NCBI GenBank assembly: GCA_921293015.1
Contig: OV121081.1
Span: forward strand, 50,741,877 to 50,805,876
DNA length: 64,000 nucleotides
Source: Phorcus lineatus
Taxonomy: Eukaryota; Mollusca; Gastropoda; Trochida; Trochidae
Reading direction: 5' to 3'
The stretch's first letter is position 1. Each line of letters begins with the position of its first letter. The notes under the pieces are model-generated. The model did no database searches. It saw nothing but the letters and a program-made list of their open reading frames with translations, and was not told where the DNA came from. This document shows positions 32,968 to 47,900 of the stretch, piece by piece. A program made the translations under genes and the position numbers.

Positions 32968-35900
32968 AAGAAGTCATTCATTAGTTTGTTTGCTTTAGTG
33001 ATTAGTGTTTAGCAACAGAGTCGGCCTTATCCGTCGCAAAGGGGCGAAAGGAGAAGTAAATCCTCACTTTGTTTGTTTCAGCTATATATTTTTTGGTATG
33101 AAAAAAACTATAAGTAAACAATTATACATTACCAGCTGAAGGAGGCCCTGTTGGTTTTGGCGACTCTCCTGAAAATACAAGAAGTAAATCCTCAGTATAC
33201 TCGCCATAGTGCTTAGTGATCTGAATCAACGTAAAACAATCCTTACTTTGTTTTATAGCCTTATATTTTTTTGGTATGAACAAAACTATAAGTAAACAAT
33301 TATACATTACCAGCTGAAGGAGGCCCTGTTGGTTTTGGTGACTCTCCTGAAAATACAAGAAGTAAATCCTCAGTATGCTCGCCATAGTGCTTAGTGATCT
33401 GAATCAACGTAAAACAATCCTTACTTTGTTTGCTTTAGCTTTATATTTTTTTGGTATGAACAGAACTATAAGTAAACAATTATACATTACCAGCTGAAGG
33501 AGGCCCTGTTGGTTTTGGTGACTCTCCTGAAAATACAAGAAGTAAATCCTCAGTATGCTCGCCATAGTGCTTAGTGATCTGAATCAACGTAAAACAATCC
33601 TTACTTTGTTTGCTTAAGCTTTATATTTTTTTTGGTATGAACAGAACTATAAGTAAACAATTATACATTACCAGCTGAAGGAGGCCCTGTTGGTTTTGGT
33701 GACTCTCCTGAAAATACAAGAAGTAAATCCTCAGTATGCTCGCCATAGTGCTTAGTGATCTGAATCAACGTGAAAACAAGATGACAGAGTCGGCTTTATC
33801 CCCCGCCAAATGGGACAAGTTGAAAATATATTGAACAATTATTTTGAAGCTGTATTTATGATCAACCCCTACAATAACTCACATTTCAGTTGAATAGAGT
33901 CAGATGCTATGCTATTAATTGGGGGTGAATTCAAATTCATTGTTCCATGTCCTTACTTACAATGGGCTCAGCGTTATGGTTTTCAAGTTTTGTAACCTGC
34001 CTTTCCATGGAAAGAGCCAAAATTAAATTCATATATTAAAAAAGCCGTACATTGTACATGAAGGTGAGGTGAGGTGAGTTGGGGTTTAACGCCACTTTCA
34101 AGACTATTTCACTTATATTAGTATAGTATTATTGCAGGAAGAAAGCCGCGAGCGTCGGCTGGAATTAGCAAACCATGGGTGGTACCACGCTGAAATTTAG
34201 TGTAGCATTGCACCCAAACCTGACTGCGTGTAGAACAGTTCTCTACTGCAGACAAAGTTGCCGAGCGAGATTCGAATCACAGACGTCTTAATTCGAAGCC
34301 GAACGCGCTAACCACTGCACTATCCCGCCCCTTGTACATGAACACTTGGTGAATGTTTTATGAATGAAGTGTCGTTGAACTAGGTTTTATAATTCTGATA
34401 AGAAAGTCCAATGGGGATAAAATCGATCGTCGATTAAATGTTGAACTCTGGCCTAGTTTCGACTACATTAAACTAATCATATAAATACAATGTTAACTGC
34501 TATATACTTTCGGTACAATAGGCGCCTTTCCAACCACTTTGACACCCGCCAGCACAAATTCCGGACATAGAATCACAGACCGTATTTGATTTACAAGTCT
34601 TTGAACATCTTGACGCACAGTTCTGTCCAAACGTCCCCGGAGTGCATTCTGAAAAAACGTGCCATGAGATAAGATCTAATTTGTTCGCAAATGATATCAG
34701 AGTATCATTTAATGGAAGATAATATGCAAATGGGGTACTCAAATAACCATGATGAAGAAAAAAATGTCATGATTGTTTTACGATATTGTTAACTGATACA
34801 ATATTCTACATTTTCGTGTAAACCAATATGAGAGGGTCGGCTACATATCAGATTACCACGTACGTTGATTTTTTTATCAAAACAACAAAACACATTTATA
34901 ATGACTGGAAAGATTTTATTTCAGAGTTACTTCCAGAATCAAATCACTTGATTATTCACTCAAAATATTTTTGACAAATAAGTTCAATTGAAACAAAAAG
35001 GTTATCACAGTTATTCACAAAATCATAAACACATAATGATATAAACTAATATTTTTCAAATGCGAGAACAAGTGTCTGATTACCACTTACGTATTGAACA
35101 GTTAGTTCCCTTCCACCCACTTGGACATCCGTCTGGGCAACTTCCGGTTTCCATGTCGCAAGTACTGTTTCTGCAGTTACAAGTAGACTGACAGTCAACT
35201 CCAAAGGTTCCTGGCAAACATCCTAGAACAAACCATTGTAGAAAAATTGTATCGCCACTGAAACAGTTGTTAAATAGTGTAAAAGGCCAACTCTTTTCGA
35301 ACTTAGAACATATTTGTGCATCTTATTCATGAATTAACGAATCCCTTGAAAGTTTCAAATGCTCAGATTCCAAATTTTAGAACGGCATACACGAAAAGAA
35401 GATATTTGATCACTTCTTAACCCTTACCTTGTATCCTGGGGTCTGAGAGGCCCGGATGCCTATTTTCATTACCATATATCAGAAACAAATTAGAAGTTTT
35501 AGCTGAAATTTTATGTATTCCTGAAGTGCTGTAATCACTTGTCTCCTAAAAAGTTAAGTCTCAAAATTTTAATCAATTAACGTTTTATGACAACTTTTAA
35601 TTTTCATCAGCGTTAAGTGCATACGTGGGCTTGAAAGGCCCGGGACATTGATTGCTAAGATATTAAATTCTAGATCAAAATAGCCAAGGTACCTAGCTTA
35701 CTGCAGTTTCTTGTCACATCAAAATGAGTAAACGGAGGAACAGCCATGATGATTTGAACGGGATATCGGCTTCAGATACTCGTATCAGAGAACCAATAAT
35801 CTCAGATTATACTTGATACGACAGCGATGTTATTTCACGCAGTTCAAGTGATGACAGATCACCCAGTGATACAGAGAAAGAAAGCAGTGCTGATGGTAAT

Positions 35901-38900
35901 GAGCATGTACAAGGTTTTATTTTTAGAAAAGATGGCAGGAGATGGTAACCAACCCCATTGCCAACAGCTAAGATTCCTACCCGAAACATCTTACAGGGTC
36001 CGTTTATTCCGGTGGTCAATGCAGATCATGTCCTCTTTGAGAAGGCTATGTTCTATCTTTTTATGATTAATGAGGTAGGGTGAGGTGATATTGGGTTTAA
36101 CGCCGCTTTCAAGAGTATTTCACTTATATCACGGCTCCTAGTATTATTGCAGGGAGAAAGCCCGCAACACCATTGTGGCCATGCATTGCGGTAAAACATG
36201 AGCAACGAGCAACGAGCGAGCAACGGCTAGTACTAACGAACCATGGGCGATAACGCACTGAAATTCAGTGTAGTACTGTTGTAGAACAGTAGAACCAAGA
36301 GATGCAGAAGCTTTGATGATACCTACACTGAGCAAGAAAACTAAATCTACGATTCCTCGAGGACTACACTGAGGTCTTGGCAGATCCTCTGCCATCTACA
36401 TCAAAATTAGAACCGACTAAGAGGCGTCGTTGTTGTATTTGTCCCATCAAGAAGAACATGAAGTCTAAATAGACATGCTGTAAATGCACAAGAGGCATCT
36501 GCAGCAAACCTAGCAGCAAAATAATCATCTGTGATGAATGAAAAGATAGCTGAATGAAGACATCTAGAAGTGTGTATATTTCACGTCTTCCTGTCTTCAT
36601 GTCATGTGTTGTCATTTTCCCAGATTTTCACTTTATATGACATACTGGTTGATTTTCAGTAATAATCTTGTGAGCCAGATGAGTTAGTTATAACAACAGA
36701 GAAAACTGTTTTGATTTTGTATTGGAGAACTTTTAAAATAAGTACAGGACCTTAAAATGAACAAATTGGTTTTTATTTATACAGCAAGGGCATGTTAAAC
36801 TACTTCTGCATCAGTATAGTGTCCTATTTAGAGAAGGTTGCACACCCTTGAACAAAATGTTTCAGTTGATTTAACAGTGCACTTACATGTACTCTAGTAG
36901 TTTATTTACTTGGTACAAGTTGTACATACATATATTTAGTTAAATAAAGAGGAGCATAATTTCAATGAAATTTGAAATTCTTGAAATCAGAGTTTGACTA
37001 GTAAATCTTGCAAAGCATTAACATTTTATCAAAACAGTAACAAAATAACTAGCCCTTTAGTGTGGAGGATTCTTCTGAGCTATTTCATGACTTATACTGA
37101 TGACTGGCTGTAATATTGGACCTTTGATTATTTCAGGAAACAAAAAATATTGTATCCGGGCCTATTGGGCCAATGTATGCAAGAATAGTAATATTCAGAA
37201 GCATACAAGGTAAGGGTTAATCATATCCTTATCTTAACAGTCTGGTTGCAAGATTACACATGCATGTCAAGTAATAAAGGCCATTCAATGTTGTAGAAAC
37301 CATGGCCAATTTATAAACGACTACGGTCAAATGTTATGGACACATTTAAAAGGATAAAATAAGCAGGTATCAGAAGCCCAACTTGATCTATCCGAAATGA
37401 TTGATAAGGTAAAACGTTTCAGTTAATGAGTGCTCCGCGAAAAAAAGTAAAGGTCACAAGGTGGTCTCATATGATTGGTCTTTTGAAGACACGTGTCCGT
37501 CATTCTTTGAATCCCCATAAAGTTTCAATACCCACATGCACAACAACTGATGCACAACAAAAGCCTTCAGATTATGACTACAGAAATCAACATGCGAGGA
37601 TTTCATCATGCAAAACAGATTCTTCCTTTCCCGATCGGACAAGGGCGGGGACAGTGACTATTAATACTAATTTGACCTGACAACCAAATCTCCGGCATTA
37701 TTTGAAAACAGTAGTCGTGTTTGTGACTTAAACACTCATACAGAAGAAGAGGAAGATTTTTTCTGACTAATTCGTATATGACTAAATTTATTCTCGTGTG
37801 AAAATTTGCACACAAGTGAATTCACACTAATTGCATTTACATAAGTATTTCCTATTATTCTTTATACGTGAATTAATTATAAACAGGTATAGATGCCTTT
37901 TACAACACACATAACATTTGTATCCAAACATTTCACATAAACATATATACAGACAATAAAGTGTTCCATACATTTGCAAATATTGATAACAACCAAAATA
38001 TATCGTAATAAGCACACTGCCAATACATAACATTCATTAAATAAATATGTGCACATACATAGTAATGCATGTAGACGTATATATATGTGTGTAAATACGT
38101 TTTAACTGTACATATGTAAGGGTTGTTTACATACAGTGGTGTGTACATGTATGTGTTCATATTTATGTATGACATGAATGAATCAATGTACATGTACATG
38201 TGATGTCTTTGGTGTATGTGTGTGGATCTTTTTGAAGAGACCAATCGTGCTTTTCATGGTATATGTAGTTTGACTTTCATACGTATCAATACACAAATTT
38301 TTTTTTTATTCATTCAAACTATTTAACATATTCATAAAAAATGCCAATCACATGAACATGATTTATCTTCAATAACAATTGTACAACATTTGTATGTAAT
38401 TACCTTAATCAAAAGTGTAATTCACACGAATACTAGTTTTATAGCTTGTCACACACTATGAACAGAAATTTTATAATTTACCATCTTTGAATAATTGTCA
38501 AAATTAAGTTAAGAAGATTTTTAAAAACAGAATTACGACCGTTTACTATTATATAATTACTCTACCATCAAACCAATACTTTTCATGGTTGGGTACTCAA
38601 TAAAATGAAACCATTCATAAAGTTTGGTGTATATGATTCAAACAATTATTAATCATAGGTGTACCCATCTGGTTTAATTTGAGGCCAAACAGAAGATTTG
38701 GCTCAAGAATATAAAGAAATTAGTTCGTGTATGATAAAAAAAGTTTGTGCATTCAGTGAAAAACATATTCACAGCGTTATGAAAAAGCAATCAAACCATC
38801 ATTTTAAAACGTCAATGTTATTTTTTATTTCACATTAATATTTTTTTCATTAAAACTTTAATTTGAAATATAGAATATCACCTGTTTAAAGTATTCAAGA

Positions 38901-41900
38901 TATACACAACTGTTAATTTGAATACATTTTGAATTACATTAGCTTTCCAGAAGGTTATCCATTATTCAAGTACATGATATAACATTCGTTCACTGATGCT
39001 GCAAAGAAAAATGAAAAATCATTAATAAAACTATGAACATGTTTCAAAATGAATTTACGTTTGAATTGATGGAAAGTTAGGGATTCTATACGAGGTCGAT
39101 CTTCTGTCAAACTCATGAAAAAATAGTACGAGTTTTGTCTAATGGTATGATAGTTTGAACAAATGAAAAAGTAGTGCAATAGTGTTTCAATCCAATTCTT
39201 AAATAATCTATTAGATATCAATCATATTAATATGCTTCAAGGTCACTACATCCAAGTGCAATTGAGAGTGTTTACTTATTACATAACATTAATTGAGATC
39301 TGATACCTGTGTCACGGAGTCTTCTCAACACTGTACGCTCACTGACGGGTCGTCCAAAAATCGTAGATGACGTTTCCGCTGCCGGAAGCGGTTTGGCAGA
39401 TAAAGGTTGCGCATGTGACCTTCTTCCTAAGGGGTTGAAATCGTCGGTCTGCCAGTTCATGGTGTGTCCTGGGTTCCAACAGTCTGTTGAAAGCGTTGAA
39501 TTAGTTTGATGACTGTTCCACGGGTACAACGGAAGGTCTTCATTCTCTCTGCTGTCAATCGTGGCATACGTCGGATGTTTTTTTTGCAGCTGTGTTGCCT
39601 GACTACCGATCCGTTTGATTTTTAACCACTCCTGATTTATTCTTCTGGTGACCCGAGGATCATGTATTCACATTATTCACCTGCACGTGCTTTTCCCGCT
39701 AGAAATCGAGTTGTGTTCGTTCTATTTTATTTTCAGTTTCCGGCCCACTCATTTACAACCTTTTTCTATCAGTACGAAATATTTTAAAAATAGAAAATAA
39801 AAGTGTTCACTTTCTATTGTTTGTCAGTTTATAATTACTTCATCATCTTATTTGCTTTCATAAGTTTGTTATGAAGGTTTTACAGAACTTGCAACTTTAT
39901 AACTAAGGAACCTGAACTGTGCCCAATCATCATTTGAATTGCTTCTTTTTGCCTCTCTATGCTGTCTAATTCTTATCCTAATTAATTTTTCTATTTCGCT
40001 GATTATCCATTGAGGATCACTTGATTTATTATTAACATAAGTATCAATAGCAGAAAGGGTAAGATTTGCAAATTTAGCTTTCCTATTTAATTTTCAAGAA
40101 ACTCAAGTGAGTGCATTTGTTTTTCCTTTGCATTAACAATTTAGTATTAATATATTTTGAGGTATTAGTGATTTATGAGTCACCTGTAGACTTAAGGTAC
40201 TAAGTTCAGCGCCAATCTCTTTAATTAGGATATATTTTGGAGTGATAAGGTTTGGACGCTTGTTAAGCGTGTGATGTTTCCTTTAGAGATAAGTTTCCTT
40301 TCAAAATAACTGACCGATATGTAACCTATTACAAAAGGTATTGATAATATAAAATGTGTGACGAACTCATTGTTTTCCTTTTAGACTATAAAGTCAACAA
40401 ATTGTACGCCAATCCTCTTACTGATGTCTAGTTTATCAAGAAAATCTATGGTTATAAATAATGGTCCTCGATTTATGCATCTCTATTATCAAGAATAATT
40501 GAGTATTGCATGTTTTCGTGAAACTTAATTTCAAAATCATTTTTAATGATATACAAATATCAAGCTAAAATGAAATATGCATATGAAATACATAAATTGC
40601 AAAACTATTTGTATAAATACATACTTTCAGTGCATTTTACTGTTGTGTAGCCAGGTTTACAACCTCTAAAACAAACACCAGTGGTTTTCTCGCAAGCGAT
40701 TGCTTCTTTACAAGCTCCGCATCTGGAACATTCCCTTCCATATCTACCATAGGGGCACGGATCTGAAAACAATCAATAACACTAATATACTTGTAGTTGA
40801 AAAATAGATATCAACAGGAATCACTGCTATTAAGTCACGTTGATGATTTAGAATTCATATATATTAGAGGACATATGTGCAGGTAGTATAGTCATTTCAA
40901 AGTGTCTTGTAGTTTTTTTTGTTTTTCTTCAAATATGTATTTATGATGTAACTTATAATTACTCGCAAAATGCCACTTTGATTTAAGTTTAAGAGACTTA
41001 CAACGCGTGGTCTAAATTAATTTCAACAGTGGGGGATCCAGGGGAGAGGGGTGTTCAGAGGGTTCGAACCTCACTCGACTCACGAGGGTGAACCCGCCTT
41101 TTTTCAACAGGTGAATCCCCTTCCCCTTCCAATAATTGGATCTGCCACTTGATGTCATTCTATTTGACTTTGATAAGCGCCAAATATTCATACGTGTTGA
41201 TTAAGATTTAGCTCAGAGACTTATACATCCACAAAGGCCAACTATAGGATAAATTATTTCTTTTTCACAACGACAATCGAACATCATTCCTAAACACCTT
41301 TGCAAAATTGCACATCTGTCTGTATTTAACTAGTATCATGAAAACTAACATCCTGAATATAACAGTCCTTGTGATTCTTTGAAATGTTCAGCAGGAGGGA
41401 ATATCGTATCACTATAAAAATGAAAGCTGCTCAAAGTGTGCGTTTATAGCACCATAAAATGCTTAAATGCTCAAGACTTAATTTTCTACACTAATTTATA
41501 TCATGTTATCACCTATATCATTTTTTATCAATAATTTTACTCAATAAATACATCATAAAATGCATTTAAATTCGTATCCATTTTTAAATCTATCGCTAGC
41601 GCTGTCAAAAAGTTAAAACGAGTTGACTTTGTCAACTTTTTTCAATGGATATTATAATCGGGAATTCTGGAAAGGTTTAGAGCATCTATAATAAAGGTTG
41701 TTGATCTTTGTTTATTTCCAGGTTGTCATGGACTGGTCTTATTGTAAATCTATTCAGTTTAGGTTAAATAAAAAATCATATCATACATACCTTTTACTTC
41801 AAAGTTAGGAGAAAATGCATGTATTCCTTTCGGTCGCTTGAAATTGGCCGAGATTAAGCTCGTAGCTTCGTCAATGTTATCCAGCGGCAAAGCCTCCACA

Positions 41901-44900
41901 ATCTGGCTATAAAACAATACAACATTTGAAAAATCTATGTCTACCTCATACTTTTCAAATGCAATTTTTCATTGAGCAATTTCGAAAGACAAAAGTGACC
42001 ATAGCTCACACAACTCCGCCAGTAATTGGGCCGCCTTTATGTAGCATTTACTGTTTGAGGAATCTGTCAATCGGTAATGTCAACGAGTGAGGATCACTTA
42101 CAAAGGAAGAAGGTGGTTTTCAATATTTAGATTACAATTAAACACATAGGTAACATAACTTATCAAATTAGCAGCTTTGTTGTCATACATTCTTTCTTCT
42201 GAAAATGTTTGCATTTTGAGTTCAAACCCGTAAAAGTACATCAACAAAACATTGGCAACATTCATTGCAAAGTTTAAGTTTTCAAGTAATACAGTTTTTT
42301 AGTTGTAAACAAAGTCGTGACATGTGGCCATTTTTCGTCAGATTATAAAAAGAAATTGGCACCATGGAGTCTTAACAAAGTCAGATGATTCAAAGCCACA
42401 TAGTTTTCGAGTAATGCTCCGGGAAAGAAATAAAATCGTCAAGTTTGACCAGTTTCGGTAAAAAGTTTAAGGTGTTGAGGCCAATGCCTTAAAACCCAAA
42501 AAGACAAATCCCGTAGGCAATATTCATACCAAACTTGAAGGTTCTATGCCATATACTTTTCAAATTATTCTACAGAAACGATGGACAGACAGACACGCGG
42601 AGAATTATATGCCCCCAATAGGTCTTACTTGGGAATCATATAAATCATGACCGCCAATTAGGTTGAATTTTAAATGGAAACTTTGAAGGGACTGTCGCTG
42701 GTTGCACATAATAAGTGGACTAGTCGTGTGTGACACATTGTGTTCGATGCCTCCATATAAATACTAGTTTACTCTTTACTCTTGTTGTTTTACTCATGTT
42801 TGCATTTACATGATGTCGAAATAAAGTTCATATTTCATGACATTTTATTTAAGAGAACGAGGTCCTAGAAAAAAGCCATTCGTGTTCCTATTGAACAGAC
42901 GCTCCATTTTGCATGTGGTCGGAATCACTTATGGCCAGCGTAATTAATGGTGCAAGTTTATGTAGAATACTGACTCTCGCCGAATGCTTATCAGATTAGT
43001 AAAATGATCATATACAAGATATCAAATCACTTTCATGATTAAGAAACGACAAAAATAAAAACACTGCTGGCGCACGTCAATTACCCAAACGTATCTTATC
43101 CAAACGAAAAGAAGATCCAAATTTTACGCAATTTAAAGGTTATATACCTACATGTAGCATATGGTATAGGAAGTATGATTTCGGCTTCGGTGGAGGTGAA
43201 TACATGAGGAGGAATAGATTCATGAACAAAATCAACGAGCCCAGAAGGAGAACGTTTTTCATTTTTCACGCATCCACGACTCCGAATGACTTATTGATCA
43301 ATTTTTCCAAGTGTGGACTGCTTCTCAAATTGATTCATCAAAAGCTAAAAACTACAAAATTTACAAAGTTAAACCTCATATCGACTCATATATTTTAGAA
43401 CTCCCTAGGAATCTAAGAATTTGGCTTACCCGCTTCAAAACTTCAAACCATAGTTTCCCTATTGAAACCGGTCGGTGGAGTAAAATTGATAAGGACCAAG
43501 GAATTTGTAAACTCTGTAATATCTCCACCGGTGACGAATTTCATTTCCTTTTGGCCTGCCCCATTCTATCAGAATTAAGAAGTAAACGCCTTCCATCGTA
43601 TTACTGTAAGTATCCTTCAATTGAAAAGTATATAGCCCTCATGAAAACTACTTATAAACCACTTTTATTAAACTAGAAGCTGTCACGTTTTTAATTTTCA
43701 TATCAAGTTTTCATATGTAATCCCATTGCATTCAAATTCAATTCTTAATTTAAAGGTCTCTAATTAAATCGATGGAGTTTCACGCTTAGGACCCTTTAGC
43801 AACTAGCGGATTATGTCAAACGTCCCAATCATATTGAAATGAATCTAAGATGCTCCACTACATGACGCGAGTAGAACACACCAGGCCCGGTTACGCGAGC
43901 CGTAATGTTTTCCTGTGACATAATCTAAGTCAGCCAATTCGCGCGTTCGCCCCGATATATTGGGTTGAATGGAAAATTCTACTTCGCTTGTATGTAAATA
44001 TGTGGATGGGTATATTGACACTTTTGTATGTAACGTTTGTAATTATAAAAATATGATTTTCAAGAATATTCAACTTTGGATCGCCAAGGAGAAAATTATT
44101 ACAGTTACAGTTATTATCATTTAATTGGAAGTCACTTTTCAAGACATGAAGTTCTTTTTTCTAAATGTCCATAGTCAGTCATTAGATTTCGAATATATCC
44201 TATTCCACATTGAGACCATTTAACGTATGTTCTAAAGTCCTCATAGGGAACGTAACTCAATAATAATTTTCTTTGAGTGATTTAGTGTATCATAGGCCAT
44301 TCCTGGCCGGACAGTGTACAATACACATTTTGTTATTGTAACTCGTTCCATGTATGTACGCTATGTGACATGAACATAAAATATTTTTCTCTTTCTCTTT
44401 CTCTATAACAGATTTTGTAAGTTGTTATTGAATATAAGGACATATGCAAATTACTTGACCTTGTTCTGTGATAAATAAAAGGTTGTAATAGTTTCAACTT
44501 CAATTACTTAAAATAATTGGCATTCGACTTCTACTTAGTATATTTATATATATACTACATATATATATTAAAACAATATATTAAGAGAAGGAGAGAGGGC
44601 TGATGCATTTCTATCAATGATGACTATTATTTGAAAAGGTAGATAATTTGAAACGGCTACCAACATCCTTAGGATTATAAAGTATGTTTCTAACTCTTGC
44701 GCCTGCTATGTTATTATATCATTGATTGTTCGAAGACAGACACAGCCACACGATGTGATATGAAACATAAGTTAACAAATATATTTTAGATAACTACATA
44801 CGAATCATCCACTTTAATACTAAGTTGTCACGAAATTATAAGAATTTTCTGCGAAGTATGATACATGTCTCTACACTAACCGTATATGACAATATATTCA

Positions 44901-47900
44901 TAACCTAATTTAGAGGTATCCCGTTCAAAAAATTTTCATTTTTCAAGAGAATCAATACTTCATATTGATCAATAATTATTCATCAGGAATCACATGAACA
45001 ATATGTGATATTCATGAGTGGTGGATATGAATATAATCTCCCTGCCATTTATGGAGTTCCGCAGATTGAATCAGAATTCTAATCTGGCTTCAATATCCTC
45101 AATTATAATCCTGCAGACGTTCTTCATAACAAAGTACAGATGGATTTAATAACAGATACCATTAACTAATTTAGATTTAGATTTGAGTTAGCTTAATTGC
45201 CAATATATGAGTACGGAAATATCCATTAAGAATGTTTACCTTTCATGAAAATATGTGAGGTACATAAATCCGTTAAATAAACTTATGTGACTTGGAACCC
45301 CATCACTCAGCGTTGCTATGGCTCTCCGATCAGTGTTATTCAAGTTGAAAGAGTTAATGACTCCCCCGACCTCAGTCCAGTATAGTCGCCCTTCTAAAAA
45401 TATAATGGGGTGTAAACACAATATCAAGTGACGGAAGGATATATGATAAACACAACAACTTTAGTCTTCTAATACACTCACTCTCTTTAACCTCTGTGAA
45501 AAAATAATTAGGTAAGTTAGTCATTCTCTCCCACAGAGGTAGCTCCGTCATAAATTCCTCTACACTCTCTGTCTTAATACGAAAGTTTCTCGGGCTTATA
45601 GTGGGACAATAGTGCAACTTAAACTACCTGGCTATGTTTAAACCATGAAAAATAATTTGTTGTCACACAGGCCTGTGCAATTTATCAGTCGCGTTTGTGT
45701 TCTGCAAAGTGCAAAGTTCGAATAACGTTTAGCTTTTGGGAAGCCTACGGAAATATCTTTGGCAATCTGAATGATAACTTTTGTCGCTGATTGCACAACT
45801 AACAACATTTCGTGACTAAGAAACCTTCGAATTAAGACAGAGCTACCTCTGTTGGGAGAGAATGAACGGTAATTTTCCTTTACTACACATGCATTAATCA
45901 GGTGTTAAATCTATTTATATTATCCGTATGGTAGGTTGACACAATTTCTGATGATTTAGTAAAGCTCTTGGACGTTCTCAAAGAAACGTATGTCATATTT
46001 TTTATGATTTGAATTATCAAATGTAGATTAAGAGAGGACTTAAGAGAGTATTTCTTATGTGAGTTAAAAAAAACCGCGGTTAATTCTGTTCTGCATTTTG
46101 ATTATGTACAATTAATCATCTTTACCATCTTCATCAAGAGTTATCTCAAAGGGTCTGAGCAGACCAGATTGAATCACAGCCGATCTCTCTTCTCCGTCAT
46201 AGTCACTCGTCTCTATCTTCGGGTTACTGCCGAAATCAACCCAGTATAACTTTCTGAAAATACAAAAAATCACAATTTAAACCCTTTGACAAAGAAACGC
46301 ATCGTTCGTTCGGGCATAGTGTTTTAGCAATTTTGTTTGATGGCAATACTTTTGATGAGTGCTACGGTATATTCAGATTTTCCATAAACAGGTAGATTTT
46401 TAATGCCTCGTCTATATAAAAACCCCTTTCTAAGTCCATAACTGGGACGCCTCAGAAGTATATGACAAAGTGGAGGTGCGTCCTGACATGAGCAATATTA
46501 GCAGTATTAGCCTGCGGAAACTCGTGATTTAATAAAATGAAACCAAAGGGAGGATATAAATTCATCGTGCCGACCCTTACTCTGTCCTGGGGTATAAAGT
46601 GAAGAATTATAGGTAGGAGGATTGAGGATGACATGATAGGCGTCGCAAATTATCAACTCTAAATTAAAGAAATGAAACGAGACTATACAAGTATCTTTGA
46701 AGGGGTTAAACTGTCTTTAAAAGTACATGTAAAAGGTTTGGGATTTGACGCTACGAAGGCTCATTGCGACGACACATTTAACAATCAATGTTACGGCAAA
46801 AAGATCTTGGTAAAGCTTGTAAGACAGACTGTTTATAAATAAATTCAAATGCATGTTGATCAAAAGTATTTTAAATATCACAATAAGTCATGTGGAAATA
46901 TCGATCAAATTTAAAAAAAAAGAAAGAATTAGCAGCCGTTCTCAGGCTGAGGACCGGTAATAGCCCATTTCAATGCGTCACAGAAGACTTGCGGAAGCGA
47001 ATATTCAATAACACTGCAAAGGACCGAAAGTCTCCCCATTTATTCCGTATGGGCCCCTCAGGAAGTGCAGCATATACTCAGTTGTCCCTCGCAGTCATTC
47101 AAGGCCCAACATTTCCGCAAACGTTCCTTTTGGACATGTTCAAAACGTAGGTGACAACGAAAATTACCCTCAGTCCACGGAACAAAGCAGGATGACTACG
47201 GATAAGATAAGGATAAGAAGTGGCATAATCGGCATGATTGCGGACAACATTTGGAACGCGAGAAATAATTGATAGAGGCGCGGGACGATTGCGGACATAG
47301 CCAGAGATGGACTGATACACATGTAATAAGTTAATCAAACCAACTAAATACCTTCTTTAATGGGCATTTAAGAAGCCGGATAGTAAACTTCATTGCACAA
47401 ATTGCGACGTTTCCGTTTTGATTCTTACATCATATACGTGATAGCATCTATACTGAAACGTCACAATTCGTGCAATAAAGAAGTTTTTATTTTTTATTTT
47501 ATTTTTTAAATTATTTGTTATTGCATTTTTTTTCACTTGAACTGGTTACAATCAATACTTATTGGTACAGTGACGACATATCTTATTACACAAGTAAAAT
47601 TCGAGATTCATTTTAAGGCATTCTCCAGAACGTTCCATTTTCTAACAAAACATTTCATTTTAAAAATGTTTCTTGCAATAAACCTCTCAATGTCAAGAAA
47701 ATCCTTTAAAATGCCTTTGTATATTGAGAAACTACGTTCACACCTTTTATGTTCATAACAAAATTATGGCGCTAATAGTATCATATGATTCAATAAGTGG
47801 TTATCGTTCGCACAGAACAATATATCCTAAGTTGAGAGTTCGGATGTTGTTTTGAAAATTATATTGATAAATTCGGTGAATTCGATACAGAAAATTACCA

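Larger units (their letters stand above)
33070..33775. repeat. ~180 bp tandem duplication containing the cassette exons
   Basis: Four nearly identical units with exon-to-exon distances of 178, 180 and 181 bp. Each unit holds a complete 36 nt exon, both splice sites and the short intron. An older fifth unit lies just before them (exon at 32,935). Copies B, C and D are almost identical, which points to recent amplification. Confidence 0.9.
35421..37216 (+). mobile_element. piggyBac-type transposon, 1.8 kb, decayed
   Basis: It is flanked by TTAA on both sides (35,417-35,420 and 37,217-37,220). Its 14 bp terminal inverted repeats are identical, CCCTTACCTTGTAT. Beginning with CCC after TTAA is the hallmark of piggyBac. 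Subterminal AGGCCCGGAT words appear near both ends (35,448 and the reverse complement at 37,157). Inside are the two ends of a broken transposase and a nested SINE. The central DDD catalytic part is absent, so the element cannot move itself. It lies in the receptor intron between exons 6 and 7. Confidence 0.93.

Noticed and set aside
34265-34330. Functional tRNA gene
   Set aside because: The same head with the same body occurs at 22.3 kb, so it is part of a SINE family.
37426-37680. 84-codon plus-strand frame
   Set aside because: No recognisable domain, no conserved partner, and it lies in AT-rich intron sequence next to the piggyBac element.
46890-47150. 86-codon plus-strand frame (LRTGNSPFQC...)
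   Set aside because: It overlaps a dispersed repeat whose other copy (60.4 kb) does not keep the frame.
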